From the NCBI GenBank assembly GCA_947650365.1, contig OX393549.1:24107347-24171346 (forward strand): a stretch of DNA of 64,000 nt, given 5' to 3'. Positions 13,167-25,049 of this stretch are shown piece by piece. Made by a program: the position numbers and the translations under genes. This DNA comes from Chamaelirium japonicum (lineage: Eukaryota > Streptophyta > Magnoliopsida > Liliales > Melanthiaceae). A model generated the notes under the pieces. The model saw nothing but the letters and a program-made list of their open reading frames with translations, had not been told where the DNA came from and ran no database searches. Each line of letters starts with the position of its first letter. The first letter of the stretch is position 1.

Positions 13167-15342
13167 GAGTCCGAGTTGCGGCGAGTTTTGATCAGGGGAT
13201 TGTGGGAAAGATCTTCTGGAGGATCCCTTTGATCCGCGTCTCCACGTGGTGTTCATGCGAGAGCTTTGAAGGGGCTGCCCAGGACAGGGGTCTTTACAAG
13301 GTGAGGGTTTTGGAGAGGCTAAGGAATGTCCACCGTCGCTTTGTCCCTTCCGTGCTTCGCGCTTTCTCGGCTAGGGGGTTTTTCGGCTTTGTTCCTCGGT
13401 CTTCGTGTCTTCCTCGCTCCTTGCTTGACCTCGGTGTCCTTGATCGTCGGTTCGCGGAGTCGATCGTGCTTTTGGCGTCGGCTTTTTGGCTTTGGCTTGG
13501 CTCCGGCGTGGCTCTGGCTTTTGCTTTGCTTCGGCGCTTGCACTTGGACATAGCCGGGAGAGATTTGCGATGCTTTCGTTCTTCCGGACTTCGCGTCGTA
13601 TCGGCTAGAACGTGCGGTGCTTTTGCTCGTGGCCGGCGTAGTCGCTTGGCTTTGGCTCTTGCGTTGCTTTGGCGCGGGCTTTACGGGGGCTTTGCTTTGG
13701 CTTCTTGCGTTGGCTTTAGCTTCAGCGTCAACTCGATCTTCTTCTTCGAACGACGTGGGCTACTTCTCCGGTGCTTCGACGATTTGCATGTCGACTAGAC
13801 TTCTCTTCCTCTCCGGGCTTCTTTAGCGTGATCGGAGTCGAAGAATGCTTTCGAAGATAATGGGGGTAGCACCGCTCTCCGTGCGACGGTTGTGGCGTCG
13901 GCTTTTGTTGATGAAGACGACGAGGGTAGCGACGATCTCCGTGCGACGGTTGTAGCGTCGGCTTTTGTTGGTGAAGACGGCGGGGGTAACGATGCTTCAG
14001 ACGGTCTGCTCCAAGCTTTCTTCTTCGTGGATGGCGCAGGTGTTTGTTGAAGACGACGGGGTGATGACGCTTCGTTTCTCTCCTCCGGGCTTTGGAGCTT
14101 GATCGGGATCGAGGATTTGTTGGAGCCGACGAGGTAGTGCCGCTCCGAGCTTCTTCTCCGGCCTTTGCTTCTGGCGTCTTCGGAGTCGAAGGGTCTTCTT
14201 CTCTGATCTTTCTTCTTCGTGCACGGAGTCGAAGTCTTGATCTTTGTGTGCAAGGGTCTTCACGTTGATGAGGGCTTTCAGTGGACTAAGCCGATCCCTC
14301 GGGACAGGCTTGCCCGTGCCTCGTGAAGCCTTGGGTCGATGAGGAAGCGTGCATGGAGTCGATGTCTTGATCTTCATGTGCAAGGGTCTTCACGTTGATG
14401 AGAACTTTCGGTAAGCCGATCCCGACGGGACAGACTTGACTGTGCCTTGTGAAGCCTTGGGTCGATGAGGAAGCGTGCACGGAGTCGATGTCTTGATCTT
14501 CGTGTGCAAGGGTCTTCACGTTGATGAGAGCTTTCGGTAAGCCGATCCCGACGGGACAGGCTTGGCCGTGCCTCGTGAAGCCTTGGGTCGATGAAGAAGC
14601 GTCTCCTCTTCTGCAGAGCTCCCGCGCTTCATCTTCAGTCTTCAACCATCGACCTCTTGAATCTTCCCCCACCCCCTCTATTTATAGGCAAAGGGGAGGG
14701 GAGAGAGATATGGGAACTTTTAATTTTAAATCCCTTTTGTATCTCTCTCATAATTGCCTGGGATTTATTCATCCATTGATGAGGGGAATAACGTTTATTT
14801 GTTTTCCTTTTCTGGCGAGGCAATTATGGCTAGATTTCGCACACAAAATCGATGGCGATCGGGCGCTTCTTCTTGTGCGTCGGATCGAGGAATCGACGCA
14901 GATCCGCGTGTGTGCAGACGTCATACGCAACCTCCCCCCGCGCATGGCGGTAGTTCTTTCCTTTTCTTTCTTCTCTTTCCTTTTCTTTTCTTTCCTTTTC
15001 TTTTCTTTCCTTTCTTTTCTTCCCTTTTCTTTTCTTTCTTTTCTTTTCTTTCCTTTTCTTTTCCTTCCTTGCAGGGCCGGCCAACCCCTCCATGGGGTTC
15101 GGGTCCTAGTAGGGCCGGCCCCCATGGGGTTCGGACCCTAGTAGGGGCCACCCCCCCCCCCTTTAAGCGTAGGGTCCGGGTCCTCCTTTGCTAGGTGCGA
15201 GTCGGGTCCGGGTCCGCACTGGTGCGTGCGAGTCGGGTCCGCATGTCGGGTTTGCATCCGCGTCGGCACACGTAAGTCGGGTTTGCATCCGCGTCGGCAC
15301 ACGTAAGTCGGGTTCGGGTCCGACGAAATTCGTGTGTCTACA
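13167..15342 (-). repeat. Gypsy 3' LTR, second piece
   Basis: Continues the LTR begun at 3085, after the second copy of gtagc (13162-13166). It ends GTGTCTACA at 15342. It contains a Ser/Arg-codon-like GC-rich stretch, short tandem repeats, a CTTTT-rich pyrimidine tract (about 14958-15070) and CGGGTCCG-rich sequence near the end. Its long ORFs are low-complexity by-products. Confidence 0.92.
13855..14600. repeat. Internal tandem repeats of the Gypsy LTR
   Basis: Two sets are seen. A unit of about 60 bp (TCTCCGTGCGACGGTTGT ... GTCGGCTTTTGTTG) occurs twice at about 13870-13985. A unit of 126-130 bp starting at CTTGATCTT (14236, 14366, 14492) is present three times. Both sets recur in the other LTR (about 28920-29690), so they predate insertion. 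Confidence 0.8.
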
Positions 15343-15356
15343 AATGCCCCCTCAAG
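15343..15356 (-). other. Gypsy polypurine tract
   Basis: The minus strand reads CTTGAGGGGGCATT immediately before the 3' LTR (TGTAGACAC). A purine-rich run in this place primes plus-strand synthesis. Confidence 0.75.
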
Positions 15357-16170
15357 GACGAGCGCGTCGGTGAGAGCGTGTAGGGTTTGGACACGTAGGA
15401 ATCGTAGAACGCTTGTCCTTGATTCCTTTTGTGGGCAGGGTTGGGAGTCTATTTAAGGACCCCTACCCCCTTCATCCGCCATTGTGCTTCTTTGCGAAGG
15501 TTCTGCCGGCTTCTGGAGACCGCCGTCGGAAGAGAGCTGCCTGGGATTGCACGCGACTTGCTCCGTCTTCCCGGTGTCGCCTCTTTCGTCGGCGGCGATG
15601 GTGCGCGATTTGGCGGTCGTTGCGAAGGCGGGCTCGAAGCGACGATGCGGCGAGGATCGAGGCGGGGAGGATGGAGGAGCGCGGCTGAGGTGCGGGTCGC
15701 CTTCGCCGCCTCTCTCTTCCTCCTTCTTCTTCTTCTTCTTCTTTTCTTTTTCTTTTTCTTCGCTGGTCCTGGGCTACGGAGGCAGCAGCGGACGGAGGCA
15801 TCGCGGGGTTGCGCGCGGGCGGCGCGGGACCGGAGGTGGCGCGGGCGGCGCGGTGCTGCGCACGGACGGAGGCGGCGCGGGGCTGCGCGCGGGCGGCGCA
15901 GGACCGGTGGCGGCGCGGGGTCCGGCCGTGTCGGGTCGGGGCGGCGTCGTGAGCGAGTCGGGCGCCCCCCCCCCCTTATTTTTCTTGGTGTCGATCCCCG
16001 ATTGGGGAGAGGGGCGCGGGCCCCGGCTGATTTGATTTGACTTTTTTTTTTTTTTTTTGCTGCTGTCGGGCCGTTGATTGGGGGGAGGGGGCTGTCGGCC
16101 CCCCTCTTCTTTGCGGGCCTAGCTATTGCTGCTGCTACTCTTTCCTTTTTTTTTTTTTTGATGTGCACTT
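15357..16170. other. GC-rich leader of the antisense gene / Gypsy 3' untranslated region
   Basis: Very GC-rich (GGCGCGGG repeats) with CTT-rich and poly-T tracts. Frames here encode only Arg/Gly/Ala or Pro-rich low-complexity peptides on both strands. It lies upstream of the plus-strand gene at 16174 and may hold that gene's promoter and leader. No clear TATA was chosen. Confidence 0.5.
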
Positions 16171-16173
16171 GTC

Positions 16174-19100
16174 TTGACTTTCTTCCCTTCATGGTCCTCT
16201 AGGGCTCGCGTCTTCGAGAGTTTGACTTCTTCAGGGTGGATAGCCGAGGACTTCTCCGATGGGAGGAGGTGCCTACGCTTTCCCCATACTCGTGTGCTCC
16301 GTTACCGTAACTCGAGGCGGGAAGCCCTTCTGTCGTTGCTCCGTGTCTTTGTCCACGAGCGCATCACGGAAGATGGAGTCACGGATGCGACTTATGGGAT
16401 GCCGAAATTGAGCGAGAAGATCTATACTGACGAAGGGATTTCCATGAAGCTTCTCCGGCCGAGTTTGAGTATTCCATTCCACCATTGTGATGAAGACTTC
16501 GTGCCTATGCCGGTTGTTGCCTCGAAGATCTGTGCCCGGCTGACGTGATGGGGTCCCGATTCTTGGCCTCGGGGAGACGTCCAATACCTTTGCGGCTTTC
16601 GCGAATGGATGGGCGAGCTCTACGAGGTCTTTGGCACGGAACCCGAGATGAACTTATTAGCCAAGTTTCTGGCTCCGGCTCGTCGAGAGTACAGCCGTCC
16701 TGAGGGGATGTATCGCGCCCTTTGTGAGCTCTGGTGTTCGGACACCAACACTTTCCTTACTGGAGCGGGGGAGATAGGAATCTCGCTTCGCGACGTCCAT
16801 ATTGTTTCCAGGTGCCCCAAAGTACGGAACTACTACCAGGAGGAGGTACCAGCCTTGCAGGATCTGTTGGACAGCAGCTACGCTCCGAGTTCTTGCCTTC
16901 TTTTGTTCAAGGCATATGCTATCATTGCGGCGCGGGATCAGTCAGATCGAGTGCGTCCTTCTTCTTGGGTCGACTTCTGGTTCAGAGGCGAGTATAGGTC
17001 TCCGGCGCCTTCGGCTCACCCAATGTGGAAGGCCGCTCAGATGCAGAGACCTCCGCTTCGCTCCTTCGTGAGACCTATCGACTCTTTGGCTCGAGAGAAG
17101 CATTCAATGGAGGGGAAGCAGTGTCCCTGGTAAGTCCTTGGCTTGAGGCATGACAGCGAGGAGTGGCGAGCGGTTTACCGAGCTGCCGGGCTGGTCATCT
17201 TCCTCTGTCGGTTTGTGCTTCTATGTTCTGGTGAGGTTATCCGTCCGGGGACCTTCCTCGCAGCTTCCAGGATGGAGAGGGGCGAGCTTTTCAATCTAGC
17301 CTCGGCCATATTATGCGCCTTGTACCGGGCTCTCAGTGGGACTTACTGGGACTTGTCCGGCTCAGATAAGGCCAAGGAGGAGCTTGGCCGGTCGGCTGTG
17401 TTTGGACCCTTGCACTACTTGTACGGCTGGATAGCTCTGCATTTTCCAAAGGGGATTTTCGCTAGACGCGGGCATCCGGCTGACTTGCCGTTCCTGCCCG
17501 GGATAGGGGGGATTTTAAATGCCTTTATCAGCTGGGAGCGTCCGAGAGAGTGTGCTCGCACCCTTTTGAGGAAGATGGGAAGCGCCGACTTTGAATTTCA
17601 GTCGGAGCATTCGATACTGCCTTTGGAGAGGTCGGCTGTTTACGACAACGAGGAGCTCCCGGACCACCTATACTGGAATATGGTCAGTTGCCGCCCTGGC
17701 TACTTGGTTTGGCGAAAGGGGGACGTGGTGGAGGTGGAGCAGTACTCCCCTCACCGCTTCGCTCGTCAACAGGGATTTCGACAGGAAGTTCCTGGCATGC
17801 CTCAGCAGTTGGAGGGGCGCATCAGTCCGCAGGAGGGTTACCGCCTCTGGGCTTCTCTCTACGCTCGGTCGACCGGCAGCAGCTTCTTCCCTGGGACCAA
17901 ATCCGGGTTTCGGGATGCCGCCACTCCGGAGTACTGTAAGTGGATTGAAGGGCGAGTTTTCCCTTTGCTTGCGAGTTTCCCGGTCGACGTCTTGGCGAGC
18001 AACGGGTTCAGGAATTTCTGCTTCAATTATTCTGCGGGAGTGGAGGACCGCCGCCTCCGACTGGGGCTTTAGAGGGCGCAGAGGAGCTGTAGCCGTCTTT
18101 CCAGTGCTCGTCGTGTCCCTTATTCAGTTCCGGCGTTAGACGCCGAGCTTACTAGTGCCCCTGGGGCATCTTCTTTCCCGAAGGCCGAAATTGAGGGTGT
18201 CCCTCCCAAAAGAAGAAAAGTTTACATTCCTCGCGGGATGGTCCCAAGGGTCCCTTGTCTGGTGGAGGATGCCGAGGAGCCTGGACTTCTGAAAGATGAA
18301 GTGATTCCCCCATCTAGGGCTGCTTCATCTGACCACACAGGTATGGAGTTCTCTTTATTTTATTTGCCCTCTATATTCAGGAAGTTTCATCACGCTGAGC
18401 ATCGTATCTTCCTTTTGACCAGATTCCGTTATAGTGGTAGAGCGCAGGGCGAACTCTCCGAAGGCGTCCCTCGGGCGTTCGTCTACTGGCGCTGCGCAGG
18501 AAGTGCCCGAAGCCTGTGGGCTAGACATCCCTCCGGATGACCTGGATCTCCTTGGACTTTGCGGGGAGAATTTCCCTAGTGGTGACATTGACCTGGACGG
18601 CATCGACGTTGACACTTTGTCTTTCCACGAGGAGGCTGAAGTCTCTAACGTCGATAAGCGGCACTCCCCAGTTACTGTACCCTCGTGCCCGTTGGAGGAG
18701 ACGGTGGTTACAGCGGTAGCGGCGGTTTCTCCGGTTCTGCCACCCTTGTTGGCGCAGGCGGTTCCTGTCGTGGCTGCAGTGGGAGGGAAGGTCTTGCCTA
18801 CCTACTCCGAGGCACCTCGCCCGGATTTAAGGCCGAGGAGCAGAGTCTCAGAGTTCCTTCTTGCGAGCTGCCGGCAGTATATCAAGTCGACGCTGGAGCC
18901 TTTCTAAAATGCTGGCTTTGGCGCTCTCCAGGACTGGTGGTCGACGGACGGTACGGAGTTTTGCACGAGCCTGGAGGAGTTCAAAGTCGACAGCTCTTCT
19001 TTCGTCGCTCAGATGACCTTGCTTGTGACCGATGGTGAGGTTTATCGATCCCGGCGAGCTTTGCTAGAGGGGAGCTCCCCTTCTGAGTTGGAGGCTGCTG

Positions 19101-19390
19101 AGGCGAGTCTAAGTCAGTCAGAGCTCCAACTTGCGGAGGTGACTTCCAGCCTGTCGAAGGCTCAGAGGAAGATAGATTCTGTGCGCGCCTCGCTTCGAAA
19201 GGCGAAGTCTCGTCTGGAGCGAGCCGAGGCCGCGGAGAGTTCTTTGAAGGCGAGTTGCTGGAAGCAACAGTCGGACTTGGCGACCCGTCGTGAGCTTCTG
19301 GCTACTCACCCCGTGGAACTTCAACGAGTGGAGGCGACTAGAGAGGAGTTACTACGCCGTCTTCGAGCTATGGACACCGTCTTCTAGTTG
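16174..19390 (+). pseudogene. Antisense plant-mobile-domain (PMD)-like gene carried by the Gypsy element
   Basis: This gene runs opposite to gag-pol, between integrase and the 3' LTR. The first about 1.9 kb resembles plant mobile domain (aminotransferase-like) proteins, which are Trp/aromatic-rich: DFWFRGEYRSP, LYGWIALHFPKG and GYRLWASLYARS are visible. The last part (about 19.05-19.39 kb) encodes a Leu/Glu/Lys/Arg coiled coil (SELQLAEVTSSLSKAQRK). A PMD followed by a coiled coil matches extra antisense ORFs known from Tat-lineage Gypsy elements. Its function there is not established; capture of a host gene and silencing evasion have been suggested for PMD-carrying transposons. It is part of a fossil and no longer one open frame; short introns are possible but not resolved. 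Confidence 0.7.
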
Positions 19391-19630
19391 TTCCTTGCTT
19401 CATCGTAACTTTCTTTTCGGGACATAAGCCATGTATCGCCTTTTCTTCATTATATAATAATATCGCCTCGTTTTGCCACATCTTTTGCATGGACCATTGT
19501 TGACTTTTTATTTTGGTCGGACTGAACTTGAAGTAACTTCTCAGGCTGCCTACGTACCCCCCTAAGGGGGATCAAGTCGCAAGTAGTTCTTTTTTTTTTT
19601 TTTTTTTTGCGCAAGGGGTGTGGCCTTGCT

Positions 19631-21420
19631 TTATGCATAGTACCTTTTGAGGTACTTGCCGTTGATGGGGCCGAGTGTCAGCCCTTCTGGCGTGGTGAGG
19701 AGATAGGCACCGTTGGAGTAGACTTCCTTGACGGAGTGCGGGCCATCCCATTTAGCATCAAATTTCTTCCCTCCTCGATGCGAGAGGATGATGGGGCGTT
19801 TTACTGCCAGCACCAGTTCCCCTATCTGGAATGATCGAGGACGGACCTTCTTGTTGAAAGCGCGAAAGAGCCTGGCCTGATAGCACTCCAGACGCTGTTG
19901 AGCTTCGAGGCGTCTTTCGTCCAATGCTTCCAATTCTGCTAGGCGGAGCTGGGCGTTGTCGTCACTGGTGAGGCCTTCCTGGATTGCTATCCTGAGTGAG
20001 GGGATCAGGAGCTCGAGCGGAAGAACGGCTTCCACACCATAGACGAGGGAGTACGGTGTTGCTTGTGTCGGCGTGCGGAAGGACGTCTGGTAAGCCCATA
20101 GTGCTTCGCACATGCGTTCGTGCCAATCTTTCTTTTTCTTCGAGACGGTTTTCTCCAGCAGCTTGCACAGAGTCTTGTTGAAGGCTTCTGCCAGACCGTT
20201 GACCGGAGCGTTGTACATCGTCGAACAATTCTGCTTAATGTTGTACAATGCGCAGAACTGGCTGACGGCAGCATTCTTGAACTGTTTCCCATTATCTGTT
20301 ACGATGTAGCGGGGGACTCCGTAGCAGAAGATGATGTCATTCTGGATAAAGCTGATGACGGAGTGCTTTGTAACTTCCCGCATAGGCGTTGCTTCAGCCC
20401 ACTTGGAGAAGTAGTCCGTTGCTGCCAAAATGTAGAGATGTTGCTTGGATGACTTAGGCAGGGGACCGACGATATCGAGTCCCCACCCGTCGAAGGGCCA
20501 AGATACGATTGTCGGGTGCAAAGGCTCCGGAGGTTGACAGATGTAGTCCCCGTGCATCTGGCAAGCTTGACATCTCCTCGCGTACTCCAAGCTGTCCTTG
20601 ATCATGGTAGGCCAGTAGTATCCAATCCTCCTGACGCGGAAGTGAAGTTTCGGACCGGACTGGTGCGATCCGCAGATTCCCGCGTGTACGTCTTTCAGTG
20701 CGGCTTCTGCTTCTTCTTTCGCGAGGCACCTCAGGAGTGTGCCATCGTAGCTTCGTCGGTACAGCTCGCCGTTGAAGTGGTAGAACCTTAGAGATCGTCG
20801 ACGGATGTCACCTTTGCGCTTCGGATCTTTGGGGAGTTGACCATGAACGAGATACTCCACAAACGGTTGCCTCCAGTCTTGTTCTTTAATCTCGAGGACA
20901 TGCACCGCGTTGGTTTGAACTGGTACTTTGGGCGGACCTTCTTCTTCGGTGATCACGAATCTCCTGCAGACGGGGACGACGAGCGAACATTCATTTGGAA
21001 ACGGGAGTGTAGCCGCCAGATTTGTGAGTGCGTCAGCTTGCTGTTGAGGTTCCTGGAGACGTGCTGAATAGAAGCAGCCTTGAGTTTGCCGAGGAGCTCC
21101 ACAGCCCACACATGCAACGGCACCAGGTCTTCTTTGTTGACTTCGTATGCCCCCAGGACTTGCTGGATCACGAGTTGGGAGTCGCCAAAGATCTCTAGTC
21201 CTTGAAGCTTCATTTCGTCGGCCAGCTCGAGACCGATGAGCAGGGCTTGATATTCTGCCACGTTGTTGGAACATGATTCCGACAGTAGGAATGAGAAAGG
21301 GAGTATTTCGTTGTCCGGAGTGACGAAGATGACTCCGGCTCCCGCTATGTCTTGCCTAGCTGCGCCGTCGAAGAACCTTTTCCAGGATGGGGCGACGTCG
21401 ATGGAGAAAACTTCTTCATC
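19631..21420 (-). pseudogene. Gypsy integrase and second (Tat-type) RNase H
   Basis: The integrase has a zinc-binding H2C2 region (CGSHQSGPKLHFRVRRIGYY with CQACQMHGD) and the DDE core (WGLDIVGPLP, FSKWAEA, YIVTDNGKQF). Upstream on the minus strand is an additional RNase H (FFDGAARQDIAGAGVI, NNVAEYQALLIGLELA, FGDSQLVIQQVLG), the plant-type domain that defines the Tat lineage. It is part of the broken pol. Confidence 0.9.
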
Positions 21421-21449
21421 CGGGAGGTCTTCTGATAACTCCCATTCCG

Positions 21450-23035
21450 CTAGGAGAGGGTATTCTGCGAGGAAGTCCGCGAGGGCCTGCCCTTTAACCG
21501 CTTTCTGTGGCACGAAGGTGATGTCGAATTCAAGTAGCAGCAGGGCCCACTTGGCCAGACGTTCGAAAAGCACTGGTCTCGACATGATGTACTTGAGGGG
21601 GTCGGCCTTCGAGACGAGTCTAATGGTGTGAGCCAGCATATAGTGTCGCAGCTTTTTCGTGGCGAAGATGAGCGCTAAGCAGACCTTCTCGATTGGGGAG
21701 TAATTCAGCTCTGCGCCGATGAGAGTGCGACTCAAGTAGTAGCAGGCTGTCTCTATGCAAGTTCATTGTTCTGAGCCAGGAGTGCCCCCAAGGATTGCTC
21801 CTGGGCGGCAATGTAGAGGATGAGCGGCCTTCCTTGAACTAGTGCTGATAGAACTGGTGGCTTCAGTAGGTATGCTTTGATGCTTTGGAGTGCTTCTTGG
21901 CAAGCTTCATCCCATTTGAACGGCGCTCCTTTCTTCATGAGGCGGCTAAAAGGGTGGCACTTTCCGGCCAGTTTGGCAATGAATCTTCGGATATACGCCA
22001 AGTGCCCTTGGAGGCCTCTGAGGTCTCGCACTGTCTTTGGTGCGGGCATATTGATGATAGCATCAATTTTGGATTGATCTATCTCAATGCCACGATGTCG
22101 GACGACAAAGCCGAGGAACTTGCCTGAGGAGACTCCGAATGCGCACTTGAGTGGATTCATGTGGAGTTAGTACCTACAAAGCCGTTTGAAGATTAGCTCG
22201 AGATCTTGTAGATGTGCCGACTTCTTCTTGGATTTCACCACGAGGTCGTCGACATAACACTCCACGTTTTGATGAAGCATGTCGTCGAAGATTTTCTGCA
22301 TAGCTCGCTGGTAGGTGGCCCCCGTATTCTTCAAGCCGAACGACATTACCTTATAGCAGTAGATTCCTTTCGGTGTGCGGAATGCCGTGAGCTCCTCGTC
22401 CTTGGGTGCCATCCGAATCTGATTGTAGCCCGATGATCCATCCATGAAAGTGAGCACCTCGTGACCTGTCATCGCGTCGACCATTAGCTCCGTGATTGGC
22501 AAGGGGAAGTCATCCTTTGGACATGCGTTGTTCAAGTCTCTGAAGTCCACGCACACTCGGATTTGGCCGTTCTTCTTTTTGACTGGGACGACACTAGAGA
22601 TCCATGTCGGGTACTTGACCTCTCGAATGAAGTCGGCTTCGATCAACTTGTTGATTTCGCCTTCTATTTGGGGTACTAGTTCTGGCCGGTAGCGTCTTTG
22701 TCCTTGCTTTATAGCGCTGGCTCCGTGTTTGACGCTGAGCTAGTGCACTGCGATTTTGGATCGAGGCCTGGCATCTTCTTGTAGGACCATGCGAAGACAT
22801 CTCTGTATTCTTTAAGCAGTTTGATGTATGCGACTTCTTCCTCAGGGGTCAAGAGTGTGCTGACGAATGTAGGCCGAGGTTCCGTCTCCGTGCCCAAGTT
22901 GATTTCCTTCAAGTCATCAACGGTGGACTGCCTCCCTTCTTCGAGGACTGGCGGGGCATCGGGCAACTCGTCGTCCGAAGTAGAAGTATCACCGTTGTTG
23001 GGATCCGTAATGGAGATATGATTGACGGCCGCCAT
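21450..23035 (-). pseudogene. Gypsy reverse transcriptase and first RNase H
   Basis: RT motifs on the minus strand: DVFAWSYKKMPGLDP, VCVDFRDLNNACPKDDFPLP, GYNQIRMAPKDE, FGLKNTGATYQR and the catalytic YVDD (near 22.25 kb). The following RNase H carries NYSPIEKVCLALIFATKKLRHY and PLKYIMSRP. The region is broken in several places. Confidence 0.92.
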
Positions 23036-23874
23036 GGGTGGGTGGGTGGGTGTTGAGACGAAGTCCTAGATTGGCATTCCCAGACGATCGAGCACTGACG
23101 TCTTCTTTGAGTGCTTAACTGGCCTGAGCCTTTCGAACACGGATGTACGCTTTAGATTCGACTGGTTTCTACCACCCCTGATTTGCTTCTGGAGCAAGGC
23201 TTGGCATCGAGCTCTTCACCGTCTTCTTTTGCTGTCGGGACGGCTTGCGTAGGAAGAGCGTGCGTCGGAAATTGTCGATCCTTCAGCTGCTTCGTCTACC
23301 ATCTTCGCCCCGATGTAGTTGGAGGTGAAGGTCTTCTTCGCCGCGGTTCTGATAACCAACAGAGCTTGACTGGAGCCGATGCCTCGGTGGTTTGGGAGAA
23401 TTTGTTCTCCGCTTTGAAATAGCCGAGCTTGAGTTCTCGTCATCCCATGTGGAGTTGCTGCTGGTGGAAGTGTGCCCATGGCGCTTTCTCTGTCGTAACC
23501 GGCTTTGAACAGCAACTTAGTGTGGGGGAAAATCTTCGTGCCGACCCGAAGACCTCGCCTCACCAGTCAATTAAAGTTGAAGTTGAAGAGCGTTGTTTGA
23601 TCTGCCGTTTGGAATTGAAGCTCACAAGATGCAAACAGAGAAAGTTGAACACGAGAGATGTGATCTCGGAGTTCAGCCGAAGCCTACGTCTCCGTGCTAT
23701 AAGGAGCAACCCGAATTTACTAATACTTATATCGAAGTGATCTCGACAGGCCGAGTATCACTGAAAACACTCTGATCTCTTCAAAGAAGAGAAGAAGATC
23801 CAAGAGAGGTAGAAGATGGGAAGCTGAGAAATTCCAGAGCTCTGGATTCTGAAAATCAGATCTCAGAGTGGAAA

Positions 23875-24900
23875 TCAAAAATCTCGGATCCATTTACATT
23901 CGAAGGCTCTGCTATTTATAGGATTCTCTGGTGGTAAATGGTGGTTTTCTGCTGTCGTATCTGGGGATCCTCCAGGTAAGGCTAGTGGGCTCCGCTGCCG
24001 TCTTAGGGGGCCCACCAGGCAGGGCCGGTGGGTCCCGTTGTGGTACTTGGGGGCCCACCAGGCAGGGCCGGTGGGTCCCGCTGTTGTCTTCGGGGGCCCA
24101 CCAGGCAGGGCCGGTGGGTCCCACCGTTTGCAGACTTCTTGCCAAAATTTGCACCCACACTTAGCAGCATTTTGCCCCCAACTTCCTTTTGGCTTGAATG
24201 CAAGCTGATTGGGGTCGACTGATTCGGTAGGCCCGCTCGGGTTCGGAGCTTGCGTCAGACTGGGTAATGACAACGTCATTTCTTGAAGGGTGACGACATT
24301 GGCCTGTGATAATGACAAGGCCAGCTTCCTTGTCGGAGTAGAAGGCGACCGCTCGGATTTACGGAGCCACTGAGGCGCGAGACGCAGGACTGGCGTCGCT
24401 TGGGCGGGCAACGGGGTATGTTGCACGGCTCTTGACTCGGGGCTGATGCGCATCCTTTGTCTAAATTTCGGCGTTCCTTGGACCTTGAGTCTTGCCTCGT
24501 CAGAAGGTGGCATCGGATTTGCGGGAGGAGGAGTCTTATCCTGCTTTACTTCTTCAATCTTCTGGACTCGAGGGGCTTTAGCTGGAAGAACTTCCGCGAA
24601 TAGACCCTTTGCTTGGTAGAACTTAGCATCGGCCAAGTGTGCCTTGGCCTCGTTGAATGGCTTGTCGTCCGCAACTATGCACCTTTCCACGCCTTCTTCG
24701 TAGTACTTGAGGCACTGGTGCCAGGTGGATACCATGATGCCGTTCTCGTGTAGCCATGGTCTTCCTAACAGGAGACGATATGATGTCTGGCAATCGATGA
24801 TGTGGAAGAGGACCGTTGTGTCCAGCGGGCCGATTGACAGCTTCAGGCGGATGATTCCGATAGTGGACTGTCTGCCCTGGTTGAACCCTTGAATGAGCAA
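23875..24900 (-). pseudogene. Gypsy protease region
   Basis: The minus strand encodes a retropepsin-like segment (RQSTIGIIRLKLSIGPLD, FHIIDCQTSYRLLLGRPWLH) typical of plant Gypsy protease, then a Pro-rich linker. A repeated GGGCCCACCAGGCAGGGCCGG unit of about 51 bp occurs at about 24005-24115 in the 3' part of this stretch. It is part of the fossil element. Confidence 0.8.
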
Positions 24901-25049
24901 CTGACTCGGCGAGAGCTGGTCGTTGGTAATGCCGAGTTACCGCATTGTCTGGATAGGCATGATGTTGACGGCGGAGCCACAATCCAACAGGATTCGGTTC
25001 ACTGGCTTCTCCTTGATGTATCCCGAAACGTAAAGAGGTCGGTTGTGCA

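Noticed and set aside
13202-14672. Long frames in the Gypsy LTR (Arg/Ser/Leu-rich, both strands)
   Set aside because: They lie within LTR sequence, occur in both LTRs with indels, and have no domain. They are GC-rich by-products.
15429-16192. Long Gly/Arg/Ala or Pro/Arg frames on both strands
   Set aside because: Low-complexity GGCGCG and CTT repeats keep all frames open. No conserved motif.
16174-19390. A free-standing host gene
   Set aside because: It lies wholly between the LTRs of the Gypsy element, in the place where Tat-lineage elements carry antisense ORFs.
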